Shown here piece by piece: positions 1-7,486 of a stretch of 64,000 nucleotides of DNA (its first letter is position 1; each line of letters opens with the position of its first letter). Position numbers and translations under genes: made by a program. Source of the DNA: Clostridiales bacterium (lineage in GTDB: Bacteria; Bacillota; Clostridia; Lachnospirales; Lachnospiraceae); the NCBI GenBank assembly GCA_021204045.1, contig JAJQAA010000065.1, positions 1 through 64,000 on the forward strand. Direction: 5' to 3'. The notes below the pieces were generated by a model that worked only from the letters and a program-made list of their open reading frames with translations, made no database searches and had not been told where the DNA came from.

Positions 1-131
1 ATTTAAAGTCAAAATCTCAGTCCGTCTTTTCCCCACCCCGTGAATAGTAACTTTTGCTTTCCATTGTCCACAAGTTTATCTGCCAGTATAAGTCCTTTCA
101 AAAGCCGGATGTATCGGTATCCGAATCCGCT

Positions 132-878
132 CTAGTCCATCCCGGCGACATCCTCGACCGGCAGCGACATCACGACGCCGTGCGCAGCGCTTTGCATGCC
201 GCATTTTTCATTGATCGCCTGTAAAATATCACGCTTTTTCGCCTTATCGACGAGAACCAGCAGGATCTCACGCTCCTGCTGGACGCTTATCCCCCAGAAT
301 TTCATCGCTTCCTCCACGCCGACCCGACGGCTGTGGAAAACGGTACCGCCCGTCGCGCCGCGCGGCCTCGCCGCGCTCATAACTTCCTCGCTGTAGCCCT
401 GATTCACAATCACCATAATCAGGCTGTATCCGCTCTCCGTCATGTTCCCAACCTTCCTTTCCGCCGAACGCCCCATCGGAGTTTCTTTCAACACCCCCAT
501 CGGTGCGACTGTTTCCCCAGATGAGTCTTCTTCCCCGGCATTTTTCGCATTAACCAGATTGTACAACCGGCTGCTCACGCCCGTGAGCGCGATCGTAAAG
601 GCCACACCAGTGTTCGGAAAACCCAGATGAAGCTGCTTCCCCATCTGCCGCACCAGCGGACCGGCTTTCGGGCCGGGAAGCACGCCAAGCAAAATCTCTT
701 TTTCCACGCTGCCAACCCCAAGCATATCAGCGATCTCCTTCGTCGCCGTTCCCCGGGCGCGAAAGCTGTGCAGAACCGGCACCTGCTCCGCCTCACACAG
801 AGCCGCCGCTTTTTTTGTGAGCTTCGGCGTACCGATCAGCAGCAATACGCGCAGCGCCTCATCCTTGCTTCTTATCAC
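132..878 (-). CDS. Tandem P-II-like signalling protein
   Basis: The protein appears to contain two P-II-like (ferredoxin-fold) domains, about residues 1-100 and 145-248 from the chosen start. The second has the GATGGT and AHGVVMSLPVED features of nitrogen-regulatory P-II relatives. The ORF track starts at 959, but I prefer the GTG at 878. It directly follows the stop of the DUF1538 gene and has GAGGAAGGGG in front of it, giving 248 residues. From family knowledge, P-II-like genes are often found beside DUF1538 membrane genes, so this protein probably senses a metabolite and gates that membrane partner. The ligand is unknown, and canonical uridylylation of a T-loop tyrosine cannot be claimed. 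It is the last gene of the cbiF/P-cbiC-DUF1538 operon. Confidence 0.7.
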   Translation of the reverse strand: MIRSKDEALRVLLLIGTPKLTKKAAALCEAEQVPVLHSFRARGTATKEIADMLGVGSVEKEILLGVLPGPKAGPLVRQMGKQLHLGFPNTGVAFTIALTGVSSRLYNLVNAKNAGEEDSSGETVAPMGVLKETPMGRSAERKVGNMTESGYSLIMVIVNQGYSEEVMSAARPRGATGGTVFHSRRVGVEEAMKFWGISVQQEREILLVLVDKAKKRDILQAINEKCGMQSAAHGVVMSLPVEDVAGMD

Positions 879-882
879 AGCG

Positions 883-2409
883 TCACACCCCTTCCTCGAA
901 CTCAATAATCTCATCCGGCCCATCCGCAGCCAGCACGCCGGAAACCGTCCGCGCCGCACTCGACATGCGGAAACGATACCACAATCCCATAATCTGGACA
1001 GCGATCAGCGGCGTCAACGCCACCAATGCCACCACTCCGAACGCATCAGTCATAACATTGCCGCCAACCGCCTCGCACGCTCCCATACTCAGCGGCAGCA
1101 AAAACGTCGTTGTCATCGGCCCGCTGGCCACACCGCCGGAATCGAAAGCAATACCGACGAAAATCTTCGGCACCAGCCGCGATAAAATCAGCGCCGCTAT
1201 ATAACCGGGAATAACGATATAAATAATCGGAATACCGGTCAATACTCGCATCATCGACAAGCCAACGCTAACCGCAACGCCGACAGAAAGGCAGGTATTC
1301 ATCGAGGCAGCGGACACTGAACCGTTCGTCACGCTCTCTACCTGATGGTTCAGCACCTGGATCGCCGGCTCCGCCTTGACAATATAATATCCGATCAGCA
1401 TGCCGATCGGCACCAGCACCCATCTCCAGCTTTCTCCTGCGATTGCGCTTCCCAGAAACGAACCGACCGGAGCGAAACCAACGTTAACCCCACAGAGAAA
1501 TAATATCAGTCCCACACAGGTATAGAAAAAGCCGACAATAATCCGCTTTACCTGTCGTTTCTGATAGCGATGGCTCAACAACTGGAAGAATACGAACATC
1601 ACGACAACCGGAAGCAAAGAGACCAGCACCTCTCTGGCATAGGGTGAAAGACTGCTCACGAACTCCCGCACAACGTCCCAGGTTGTAACGACGTCCGCCA
1701 CGCCGGCCAGACTGTATGCCGCCTCGGAAGGATGATAAAAGCAGCCAAGCAGCAGCACGGCGATAACCGGACCCACGCTTGCGAGCGCGACCAGGCCGAA
1801 GCTGTCGCTCGCCGCGTCCTTATCGCCGCGCACCGAAGCCAGGCCGACGCCGATCGCCATGATAAACGGCACTGTCATCGGTCCGGTCGTCACACCGCCG
1901 GAGTCAAAGGCCACCGCAAGAAAATTTTCCGGGGCACAGAACGACATCGCGATCACCAGCACATACAGGACAGCCAGGATCGCCGACAGGCTGATCTGAA
2001 AAAGAATACGCGCCACCGCCAGCGCCAGAAAAACGCCGACGCCCATCGCCACGGTCAGAATCAGCGCCTGGTTCGGGATCGACGGTACCTGCTCCGCGAG
2101 CACCTGCAGATCCGGCTCCGCGATCGTGATGATCGCTCCCATCGAAATGCTCATCGCCACGACCAGAATGACGCTGCGGCTCCGGGAAATCTGCACGCCA
2201 ATGCCCTCGCCGATCGGCGTCATCGCCATCTCTGCGCCGAGCTGGAAAAATCCCATGCCGACCACCAGCAGGATCGCACCGACAAGGAACATTACCATCG
2301 CTCCCAGCTCAACCGGAACCAGAATCACGCTGATCAGCAGAACAATACCCGTGATCGGCAAAACCGCCGCCAGCGATTCCATCGTTTTTTCCTTCAGTTT
2401 CGGATTCAT
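883..2409 (-). CDS. DUF1538 family multi-pass membrane protein (two DUF1538 repeats)
   Basis: This 508-residue hydrophobic protein has many predicted membrane segments and an internal duplication. Both halves carry nearly the same loop, AFDSGGVTTGPMT in one and AFDSGGVASGPMT in the other. That is the signature of DUF1538, a family of presumed transporters of unknown substrate. The start is supported by AGGTGG upstream. It lies 15 bases after cbiC and its stop codon nearly touches the start of the P-II-like gene, so the pair is probably translationally coupled. The transport role is inferred from topology, the inverted-repeat-like duplication and the P-II partner. Nothing in the sequence names the substrate, and its place in a cobalamin operon is unexplained. 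Confidence 0.75.
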   Translation of the reverse strand: MNPKLKEKTMESLAAVLPITGIVLLISVILVPVELGAMVMFLVGAILLVVGMGFFQLGAEMAMTPIGEGIGVQISRSRSVILVVAMSISMGAIITIAEPDLQVLAEQVPSIPNQALILTVAMGVGVFLALAVARILFQISLSAILAVLYVLVIAMSFCAPENFLAVAFDSGGVTTGPMTVPFIMAIGVGLASVRGDKDAASDSFGLVALASVGPVIAVLLLGCFYHPSEAAYSLAGVADVVTTWDVVREFVSSLSPYAREVLVSLLPVVVMFVFFQLLSHRYQKRQVKRIIVGFFYTCVGLILFLCGVNVGFAPVGSFLGSAIAGESWRWVLVPIGMLIGYYIVKAEPAIQVLNHQVESVTNGSVSAASMNTCLSVGVAVSVGLSMMRVLTGIPIIYIVIPGYIAALILSRLVPKIFVGIAFDSGGVASGPMTTTFLLPLSMGACEAVGGNVMTDAFGVVALVALTPLIAVQIMGLWYRFRMSSAARTVSGVLAADGPDEIIEFEEGV

Positions 2410-2424
2410 GATCTACCACCTGTC

Positions 2425-3051
2425 TCAGATTTGATACATCAGCGCGTTGCAGATCGCCGCGGCAATGTTGCTGCCGCCTTTACGGCCGCGCGCAATGATA
2501 CAGGGAATATCCAGACTGCGAATCAGCTCCTTGGCCTCCGTCACGTTGACAAAACCGACCGGGGCAGCGACGATAAAGGCAGGCACAAATTCTCCCGACG
2601 TAATCATCTCATACAGACGAACCAGTGCTGTCGGAGCATTACCGATCGCAAAGAAAACCGGTTCCTCCAGCGCCGCGGCCCGCTCCATACTGACAATGGC
2701 ACGCGTAATGCCGCGTTCTTTCGCCTCAGCCGCCACGTCCGCGTCGGCCATAAAGCAGCGCACCGTAGCATGCAGCCTTGTGAGCGCCGCCTTATTGATA
2801 CCCGCCGCGGCCATATTGGTATCCGTGACAATCGTCACGCCGCCTCGCAACAGCGACAACGCCCGGTCGACGGCCCCCGGAGAGAAATACAGATTTTTGG
2901 CGTAGTCAAAATCTGCCGACGTGTGAATACAACGCTTTACCACCGCCAGTTCGCCGTCTGTCCAGTCTCCGGACGGCATCTCGCCGGAGATGATTTCCAT
3001 GCTGCGCGCCTCGATTTCCCCTGGGCTGACCCAGGTCATTTTCTCAAGCAT
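2425..3051 (-). CDS. cbiC: Precorrin-8X / cobalt-precorrin-8 methylmutase
   Basis: CbiC moves the methyl group from C-11 to C-12 of (cobalt-)precorrin-8 to give (hydrogeno)cobyrinic acid. I start it at the ATG at 3051 (MLEKMTWVSP), preceded by GGAGGG. This gives 208 residues, the normal family length, whereas the ORF-track start adds a low-quality extension inside the upstream gene. Family motifs are visible: TDTNMAAAGINK, GNAPTAL and the C-terminal ARGRKGGSNIAAA. The start overlaps the stop of the CbiF-CbiP fusion by 8 bases, which suggests translational coupling. The histidine expected near the active site is present in KRCIHTSADFDY. Confidence 0.93.
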   Translation of the reverse strand: MLEKMTWVSPGEIEARSMEIISGEMPSGDWTDGELAVVKRCIHTSADFDYAKNLYFSPGAVDRALSLLRGGVTIVTDTNMAAAGINKAALTRLHATVRCFMADADVAAEAKERGITRAIVSMERAAALEEPVFFAIGNAPTALVRLYEMITSGEFVPAFIVAAPVGFVNVTEAKELIRSLDIPCIIARGRKGGSNIAAAICNALMYQI

Positions 3052-5584
3052 TGTTCTCTGCCCTCCACTCCCGCATAATCCGGTAGACCGCATCCATATC
3101 CAGAGAGGCGCGCACCAGATCGGCCAGCTTATCATACTGCCGCTCCCGGTAGGCCTGGCTGCTCTCCTGATCATCGGACTGCGGAAGAACAATCCCCTTT
3201 TTCGCAGCCAATGAGGATAAAAGCGAGTGCGTCAATGCCTCATTGTCAAACAATCCGTGCAGATAGGTACCGAAAACCAGGCCGTCGGCGCGCTCCAGGC
3301 CGTTCGCCTGCTCCGCTCCCTCCGCACACGCTTGACCATCCGCCTGCTTTTTATCATATGGCCCCAAGCCGTCGGTGCGTCCGCTTTCCAGCAAGATGGG
3401 CGCGAAGGCCGTTCCTTCCCGCAAAAGGCGCGTCTCTCCCATATGAATCTCGTAGCCCTGCAGCGCCGTTTCCGCCACTCCGGCAAAGAGCCGGCTTTCC
3501 GAGCACAGCTGCCCCAAAACACGCGCACGATGTTTTTGTTTACAAAATACTGTCTCCGCCGCAAGCAGACCGAGGCCGCGCTCCCGCGCCCCCGCCTCGC
3601 CCTCGACGCCATCCGGGTCATACAATGTCTCACCCAGCATCTGATAACCACCGCAGATACCAATCACCGGGATCTTCTCAGCAGACAGCCGCAGGATTTC
3701 CGCCTCCAGGCCGCACTCCCGCAGCCACCGCAGGTCGGCGAGCGTGTTTTTCGTTCCCGGCAAAATCACAAGATCCGGCATGCCAAGACGGGAAATGCGG
3801 TCCACATAGCGCAGCGAAACGCCTGGTTGCCGCTCCAGATTATTAAAGTCCGTAAAATTGGAAATGTGAGGCAGGCGGATCACAGCGATATCGAGAAACG
3901 CTTTTGCTTCTGATTGCTCTGTGCAGGGCGCTCCATTCTCCTCCGAAGACAGGCGCTGCGCAAGACTGTCCTCGTCATCCAGATCGATCGCTTCCATCGG
4001 CACTACGCCGATCACCGGGATGTGCAGCTTTTCCTCAATCATGCGAAGCCCCGGCTTCAGAATTTCCACATCACCGCGAAATTTATTGATAATCAGCCCA
4101 CACACCCGCGCCCGCTCCTCGGGCGTCATCAGCTCTACCGTGCCATAGAGCGAGGCGAAAACGCCGCCTCGGTCGATATCCCCCACCAGCAGCACCGGGG
4201 CATCGGCGATCTTCGCCATACCCATATTGACAATGTCATTCTCGCGCAGATTGATCTCCGCCGGACTGCCCGCCCCTTCGAGCACAATGACGTCAAACTG
4301 CTGCTCCAGCCGGGAGAACGCCTCCCGGATCACCGGAACAAATTCCGGCTTGCGGCGGTAATATTCCATGGCGTCCATATTTCCGTACACCTCGCCGTTC
4401 ATGATCACCTGGCTGCCCATCGTGCCCGTCGGTTTCAGCAAAATCGGATTCATATCGACCGTCACGTCGATCCCGGCCGCCTCCGCCTGCATGGCCTGCG
4501 CGCGGCCGATCTCCAGCCCGTCCGCCGTGACGAAGGAATTGAGCGCCATGTTCTGTGATTTGAACGGGGCGGCGCGCAGTCCGTCCTGATGAAAAATCCG
4601 GCACAGAGCCGCAACCAGGAAGCTCTTGCCCGCATTGGACATCGTGCCCTGGATCATGAGGCGCGGCGGACGGGCAGATAGATCCTGGCTCGCGCCCATC
4701 TCCGTCCCCATATCTGCGCACACCTCGCATGTCGAACGGATAATATGAACGTTCCCGGCTTCCCGCGAATTCGAATCCACTCGTGGCGTCTTATTAGCAT
4801 TCGGCAATCTAACGCCCGGCAGCGTCGTCCGCGCCGCCCGGTAGCCATGACTGAAACTCGCGTCGTAGAGCTTTGAGGGAGCGAACGTATCGCCGAGAAA
4901 ATTGCCGACCAGCACCAGCGCCGTCCTTGTGATCCCGGCTTCGCGCACGCGCGCGGGCAGGTTCTGCAGCGTTCCCGTCACGGAACGTTCTTCCGGCCAG
5001 GACGCCTTGTAAACCACCGCCGCGGGCGTGTCCGCAGGATAACCCCCCGCAATCAGGCGGGCGCAGACCGTCTCAATCTCGCCGACACTCAGAAAAATCA
5101 CCATTGTCGCCCTGTGAGCCGCAAGCTGTTCCAACTGCTCGCCCTCCGGCACCGGCGTCCGCCCTTCCATACGGGTCAGAATCACGGTCTGGCTGGCCCC
5201 GGGCAGCGTGTATTCTTTCTTCAGGGAAGCCGCCGCCGCGAGGAACGAGCTGACGCCGGGAACGACGTCATAGGGGATCCCCAGCTCGTCCAGCCGGGCC
5301 ATCTGCTCCCGGTGTGCGCCATACACGGACGGATCCCCGGTATGCAGGCGCACGACCCGGCGACCGGAACGCGCCCCGGTGCTGATTACCGCGATCACCT
5401 CATCGAGCGTCATCCCCGCGCTGTTATAAATCTCTGCTTGCGGCCTGGCATGCTCAAGCAGACGCGGATTGACCAGGGATCCGGCGTAAATAATCACATC
5501 CGCTTCCTCGATCATACGCTTTCCCTTCTCGGTGATCAGCTCCGGATCACCGGGACCGGCTCCGATAAAATGTACTGTATGCAT
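3044..5584 (-). CDS. cbiF-cbiP: Fusion of precorrin-4 C11-methyltransferase and cobyric acid synthase
   Basis: One uninterrupted 846-residue frame encodes two corrin-pathway enzymes. Residues 1 to about 250 are a CbiF/CobM SAM-dependent methyltransferase, with FIGAGPGDPELIT at the N-terminus and HTGDPSVYGA. A linker of about 55 residues follows. Residues about 307-846 are cobyric acid synthase (CbiP/CobQ), which amidates side chains b, d, e and g. It shows the ATP-binding loop GTMSNAGKS and the class I glutaminase nucleophile in GICGGYQMLG. The start at 5584 is chosen because AAGGAAGGG precedes it and the methyltransferase N-terminus begins there. The ORF-track extension to 5716 is non-homologous and overlaps the predicted -10 box. 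A rather repetitive acidic insert occurs near the C-terminus (EQANGLERADGL). The two enzymes act at distant steps, so the fusion does not obviously channel an intermediate. Confidence 0.93.
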   Translation of the reverse strand: MHTVHFIGAGPGDPELITEKGKRMIEEADVIIYAGSLVNPRLLEHARPQAEIYNSAGMTLDEVIAVISTGARSGRRVVRLHTGDPSVYGAHREQMARLDELGIPYDVVPGVSSFLAAAASLKKEYTLPGASQTVILTRMEGRTPVPEGEQLEQLAAHRATMVIFLSVGEIETVCARLIAGGYPADTPAAVVYKASWPEERSVTGTLQNLPARVREAGITRTALVLVGNFLGDTFAPSKLYDASFSHGYRAARTTLPGVRLPNANKTPRVDSNSREAGNVHIIRSTCEVCADMGTEMGASQDLSARPPRLMIQGTMSNAGKSFLVAALCRIFHQDGLRAAPFKSQNMALNSFVTADGLEIGRAQAMQAEAAGIDVTVDMNPILLKPTGTMGSQVIMNGEVYGNMDAMEYYRRKPEFVPVIREAFSRLEQQFDVIVLEGAGSPAEINLRENDIVNMGMAKIADAPVLLVGDIDRGGVFASLYGTVELMTPEERARVCGLIINKFRGDVEILKPGLRMIEEKLHIPVIGVVPMEAIDLDDEDSLAQRLSSEENGAPCTEQSEAKAFLDIAVIRLPHISNFTDFNNLERQPGVSLRYVDRISRLGMPDLVILPGTKNTLADLRWLRECGLEAEILRLSAEKIPVIGICGGYQMLGETLYDPDGVEGEAGARERGLGLLAAETVFCKQKHRARVLGQLCSESRLFAGVAETALQGYEIHMGETRLLREGTAFAPILLESGRTDGLGPYDKKQADGQACAEGAEQANGLERADGLVFGTYLHGLFDNEALTHSLLSSLAAKKGIVLPQSDDQESSQAYRERQYDKLADLVRASLDMDAVYRIMREWRAENNA

Positions 5585-5711
5585 CCGTTTCCCTTCCTTG
5601 TTTCTGTTTTTCCCTGACATTTGGCAATGTATCCTCCGCAGGCAGAACTTTTTTGCTGTGCCGCCTTCCGGCCTTCCGCCCACACACCTGGTTCGGTCAG
5701 ATATGCTGCAT

Positions 5712-5740
5712 ATCATACTATCAATTCATGAAATTGTCAA
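5712..5740 (-). promoter_or_regulatory. Promoter of the cbiF/P-cbiC-DUF1538-PII operon
   Basis: Read on the minus strand, TTGACA is followed after 17 bases by TATGAT, one base from the sigma-A consensus. Transcription would start near 5705 and give a leader of about 120 bases. I do not see the conserved GCCACTG core of a cobalamin riboswitch in that leader. Two short palindromes overlap the promoter, CAATTTCATGAATTG in the spacer and ATATGCAGCATAT beside the -10 box. They are possible repressor sites. Confidence 0.75.
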
Positions 5741-5753
5741 TTTGTGTTAAATT

Positions 5754-5810
5754 CTTGCAAAATCGCAAGGGAATCGCAAGATTTTAACCATGTGCATTCC
5801 CTTGCTTTTT
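5754..5810 (+). promoter_or_regulatory. Attenuator-like hairpin set upstream of tctC
   Basis: A perfect 10-base inverted repeat (GCAAGGGAAT at 5765-5774, ATTCCCTTGC at 5796-5805) is followed by TTTTT, like an intrinsic terminator. Its 5' arm can instead pair with CTTGC at 5754-5758, and AAAATC at 5759-5764 can pair with GATTTT at 5780-5785. Mutually exclusive stems of this kind resemble a transcription attenuator. No clear upstream plus-strand promoter was found, so the reading is tentative. Confidence 0.4.
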
Positions 5811-5888
5811 ATTTAGAATAGGCATCGAGAAGCATCCGCGGCATCCGGAGAAAAGCATTACAATTTTATAAAATAAAGGAGAAGAAAC

Positions 5889-6959
5889 ATGAAAAAGAAA
5901 AAAGTATGTTCCGTAATTGTGGCAGCAGCGCTGGTGATGGGACTGGCGGCCTGCGGTTCCGGCAGTAAGAGCACGAAAACGGCAGCAACGACGGCAGCGG
6001 CTGCAGAGACAACGGCAGATACAGCGACAACGGCAACCAGCGCAAGCGCGGAAGCGGCGGAGACATCGGCGGCAGCCTGGGCGCCGGATGAGCCGGTAAC
6101 GATCATCGTCGCTTACAAAGCGGGATCCGGTACCGATACAACGGCACGTATCCTTACCCAGTATGCCACGGAGCAGATCGGGCAGACAATCGTCATTGAT
6201 AACCTGGAAGGCGGTTCCGGTTCCATCGGCTGGACGGCGCTGGCCAAAGCGGACCCGGACGGATACACGCTCGGTTTTGTAAATCTGCCGACCCTGTGCT
6301 CCAACATTGTTGAAGAGCTGGGCGACTATACCATGGACGATTTTGTCTCGATTTGTAATCATGTAAATGAAACGGCACTGGTGCTGGTGGCGGCAAATTC
6401 TCCTTTTGATACCCTGGATGACCTGGTGGCCTATGCAAAGGAACATCCGGAGGAGCTGAAGGCCTCCACCAATGGCGAGAAGGCTTCCAACCATATCGGC
6501 GCGCAGCTGTTCGCGAATTCGGCTGATTTCCAATATTCCGCAATTCCTTACGGCGGCACGGCTGACCAGTTGCTGGCGCTTCGCCAGGGCGAGGTGGATT
6601 TCAGTGTGGCGAAAGAGGCGGACATCAAATCCATGCAGTCCGAATTGAAGGTCCTTGGCGTATTCGATACGAAGCGGATGGAGTCTTTCCCGGATGTCCC
6701 GACGCTGGGGGAACTGGGCTATTATGATCAGTGGTATGGCTCCGCGCGTGCGATCGTAGCGCCGAAGGGAACGCCGCAGGAGGTTATCGATTTTTACAGC
6801 GAGGCGTTTAAGAAAGCGATGGAGGATCCGGAATATCTGGAGACGGCGGCGAACGCCGGAGTTACGACCGCTTATATGGATGCGGAGGAGACGGACGGGC
6901 TTCTCCAGTCGCAATATGATTTCTGCGTGAACACGGCGGCAAATCTCTGGGACGAGTAA
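5889..6959 (+). CDS. tctC: Tripartite tricarboxylate transporter substrate-binding lipoprotein
   Basis: This is the extracytoplasmic receptor of a TctABC-type secondary transporter for a carboxylate. The N-terminus is a lipoprotein signal peptide with lipobox LAAC (Cys about 22). A roughly 35-residue Ala/Thr-rich tether follows, then a TctC/Bug-type domain beginning at PVTIIVAYKAGSGTDTTAR. Motifs such as NLEGGSGSIGWTALAKA and YGGTADQLLALRQGEVDF are typical. The length of 356 residues fits the family. AAGGAG lies at a good distance before the ATG. tctB and tctA follow on the same strand, with a strong hairpin after this gene that may raise its expression over the membrane subunits. The substrate (citrate-like or another carboxylate) cannot be read from the sequence. 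Confidence 0.93.
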   Translation: MKKKKVCSVIVAAALVMGLAACGSGSKSTKTAATTAAAAETTADTATTATSASAEAAETSAAAWAPDEPVTIIVAYKAGSGTDTTARILTQYATEQIGQTIVIDNLEGGSGSIGWTALAKADPDGYTLGFVNLPTLCSNIVEELGDYTMDDFVSICNHVNETALVLVAANSPFDTLDDLVAYAKEHPEELKASTNGEKASNHIGAQLFANSADFQYSAIPYGGTADQLLALRQGEVDFSVAKEADIKSMQSELKVLGVFDTKRMESFPDVPTLGELGYYDQWYGSARAIVAPKGTPQEVIDFYSEAFKKAMEDPEYLETAANAGVTTAYMDAEETDGLLQSQYDFCVNTAANLWDE

Positions 6960-6977
6960 ATTCAGGCAGGTATACCC

Positions 6978-7010
6978 GGCAGGGCGGCGTTTTGGCTGCG
7001 CCGTCCCGCC
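6978..7010 (+). other. Intercistronic hairpin between tctC and tctB
   Basis: GGCAGGGCGGCG (6978-6989) pairs with CGCCGTCCCGCC (6999-7010), with one mismatch and one wobble, around a 9-base loop. There is no T-tract, so it is more likely a 3'-end stabiliser of tctC mRNA than a terminator. That would explain high receptor-to-permease expression. Confidence 0.55.
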
Positions 7011-7036
7011 GCACAAACGAAAGGTGATTTGCGGAT

Positions 7037-7477
7037 ATGAAAAAAACAGATATCGTTGTAGTGGCGTTTATGTACGCGATTGCGGCCCTTTTCTTCAAAA
7101 TGACGCTGGAACTGAAAGCGGCGGCACAGACATACCCGTTGTTCATCATTGGCCTTTTGGTCTTTCTCACGACACTGTATGTGCTTCAGATGATACGGGG
7201 CGCGAGAAAAAACGGAATTACCAGCGGGCTGGAGGATTTTGAGGGATTCCTGCCAAAGCAGTTTATTCCGATTGTGGCCATGATTGTCCTGTATCTCATC
7301 GTAATGTATGCTGTGGGATTCTGGATTTCGACTCTGTTGTTTATGATGTTCTGCCTGTGCTTTCTGAAAGTAAAACTGTGGCAGTCCGTTCTTTCGACGG
7401 CGGCGATTCTTGCACTGGTTTACTGCGCGTTTACACTGTTTTTGCATGTAAAACTGCCGTCGGGAATCTTATTATAG
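7037..7477 (+). CDS. tctB: Tripartite tricarboxylate transporter small membrane subunit
   Basis: This 146-residue protein has four predicted hydrophobic segments and sits between tctC and tctA, which identifies it as the small TctB (DUF1468) subunit. The family is poorly conserved, so the call rests on length, topology and position. AAAGGTGA precedes the ATG at 7037. It assembles with TctA in the cytoplasmic membrane. Its stop lies 9 bases before tctA, so the two are very likely co-translated. Confidence 0.88.
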   Translation: MKKTDIVVVAFMYAIAALFFKMTLELKAAAQTYPLFIIGLLVFLTTLYVLQMIRGARKNGITSGLEDFEGFLPKQFIPIVAMIVLYLIVMYAVGFWISTLLFMMFCLCFLKVKLWQSVLSTAAILALVYCAFTLFLHVKLPSGILL

Positions 7478-7486
7478 GAGGCGAAC

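Noticed and set aside
1-131. Gene or partial gene at the left edge
   Set aside because: No frame continues with recognisable protein. The stretch holds only the 3' flank of the P-II-like gene.
1732-3078. 448-residue plus-strand ORF opposite DUF1538 and cbiC
   Set aside because: Arg/His/Asp-rich shadow sequence without motifs, crossing three genuine minus-strand genes.
5585-5705. Cobalamin riboswitch before cbiF/P
   Set aside because: The leader is only about 120 bases and lacks the conserved B12-box core, so I could not support it.
5784-7016. 410-residue minus-strand ORF opposite tctC
   Set aside because: Cys/Arg-rich antisense of tctC. The plus-strand gene has a signal peptide and family motifs.
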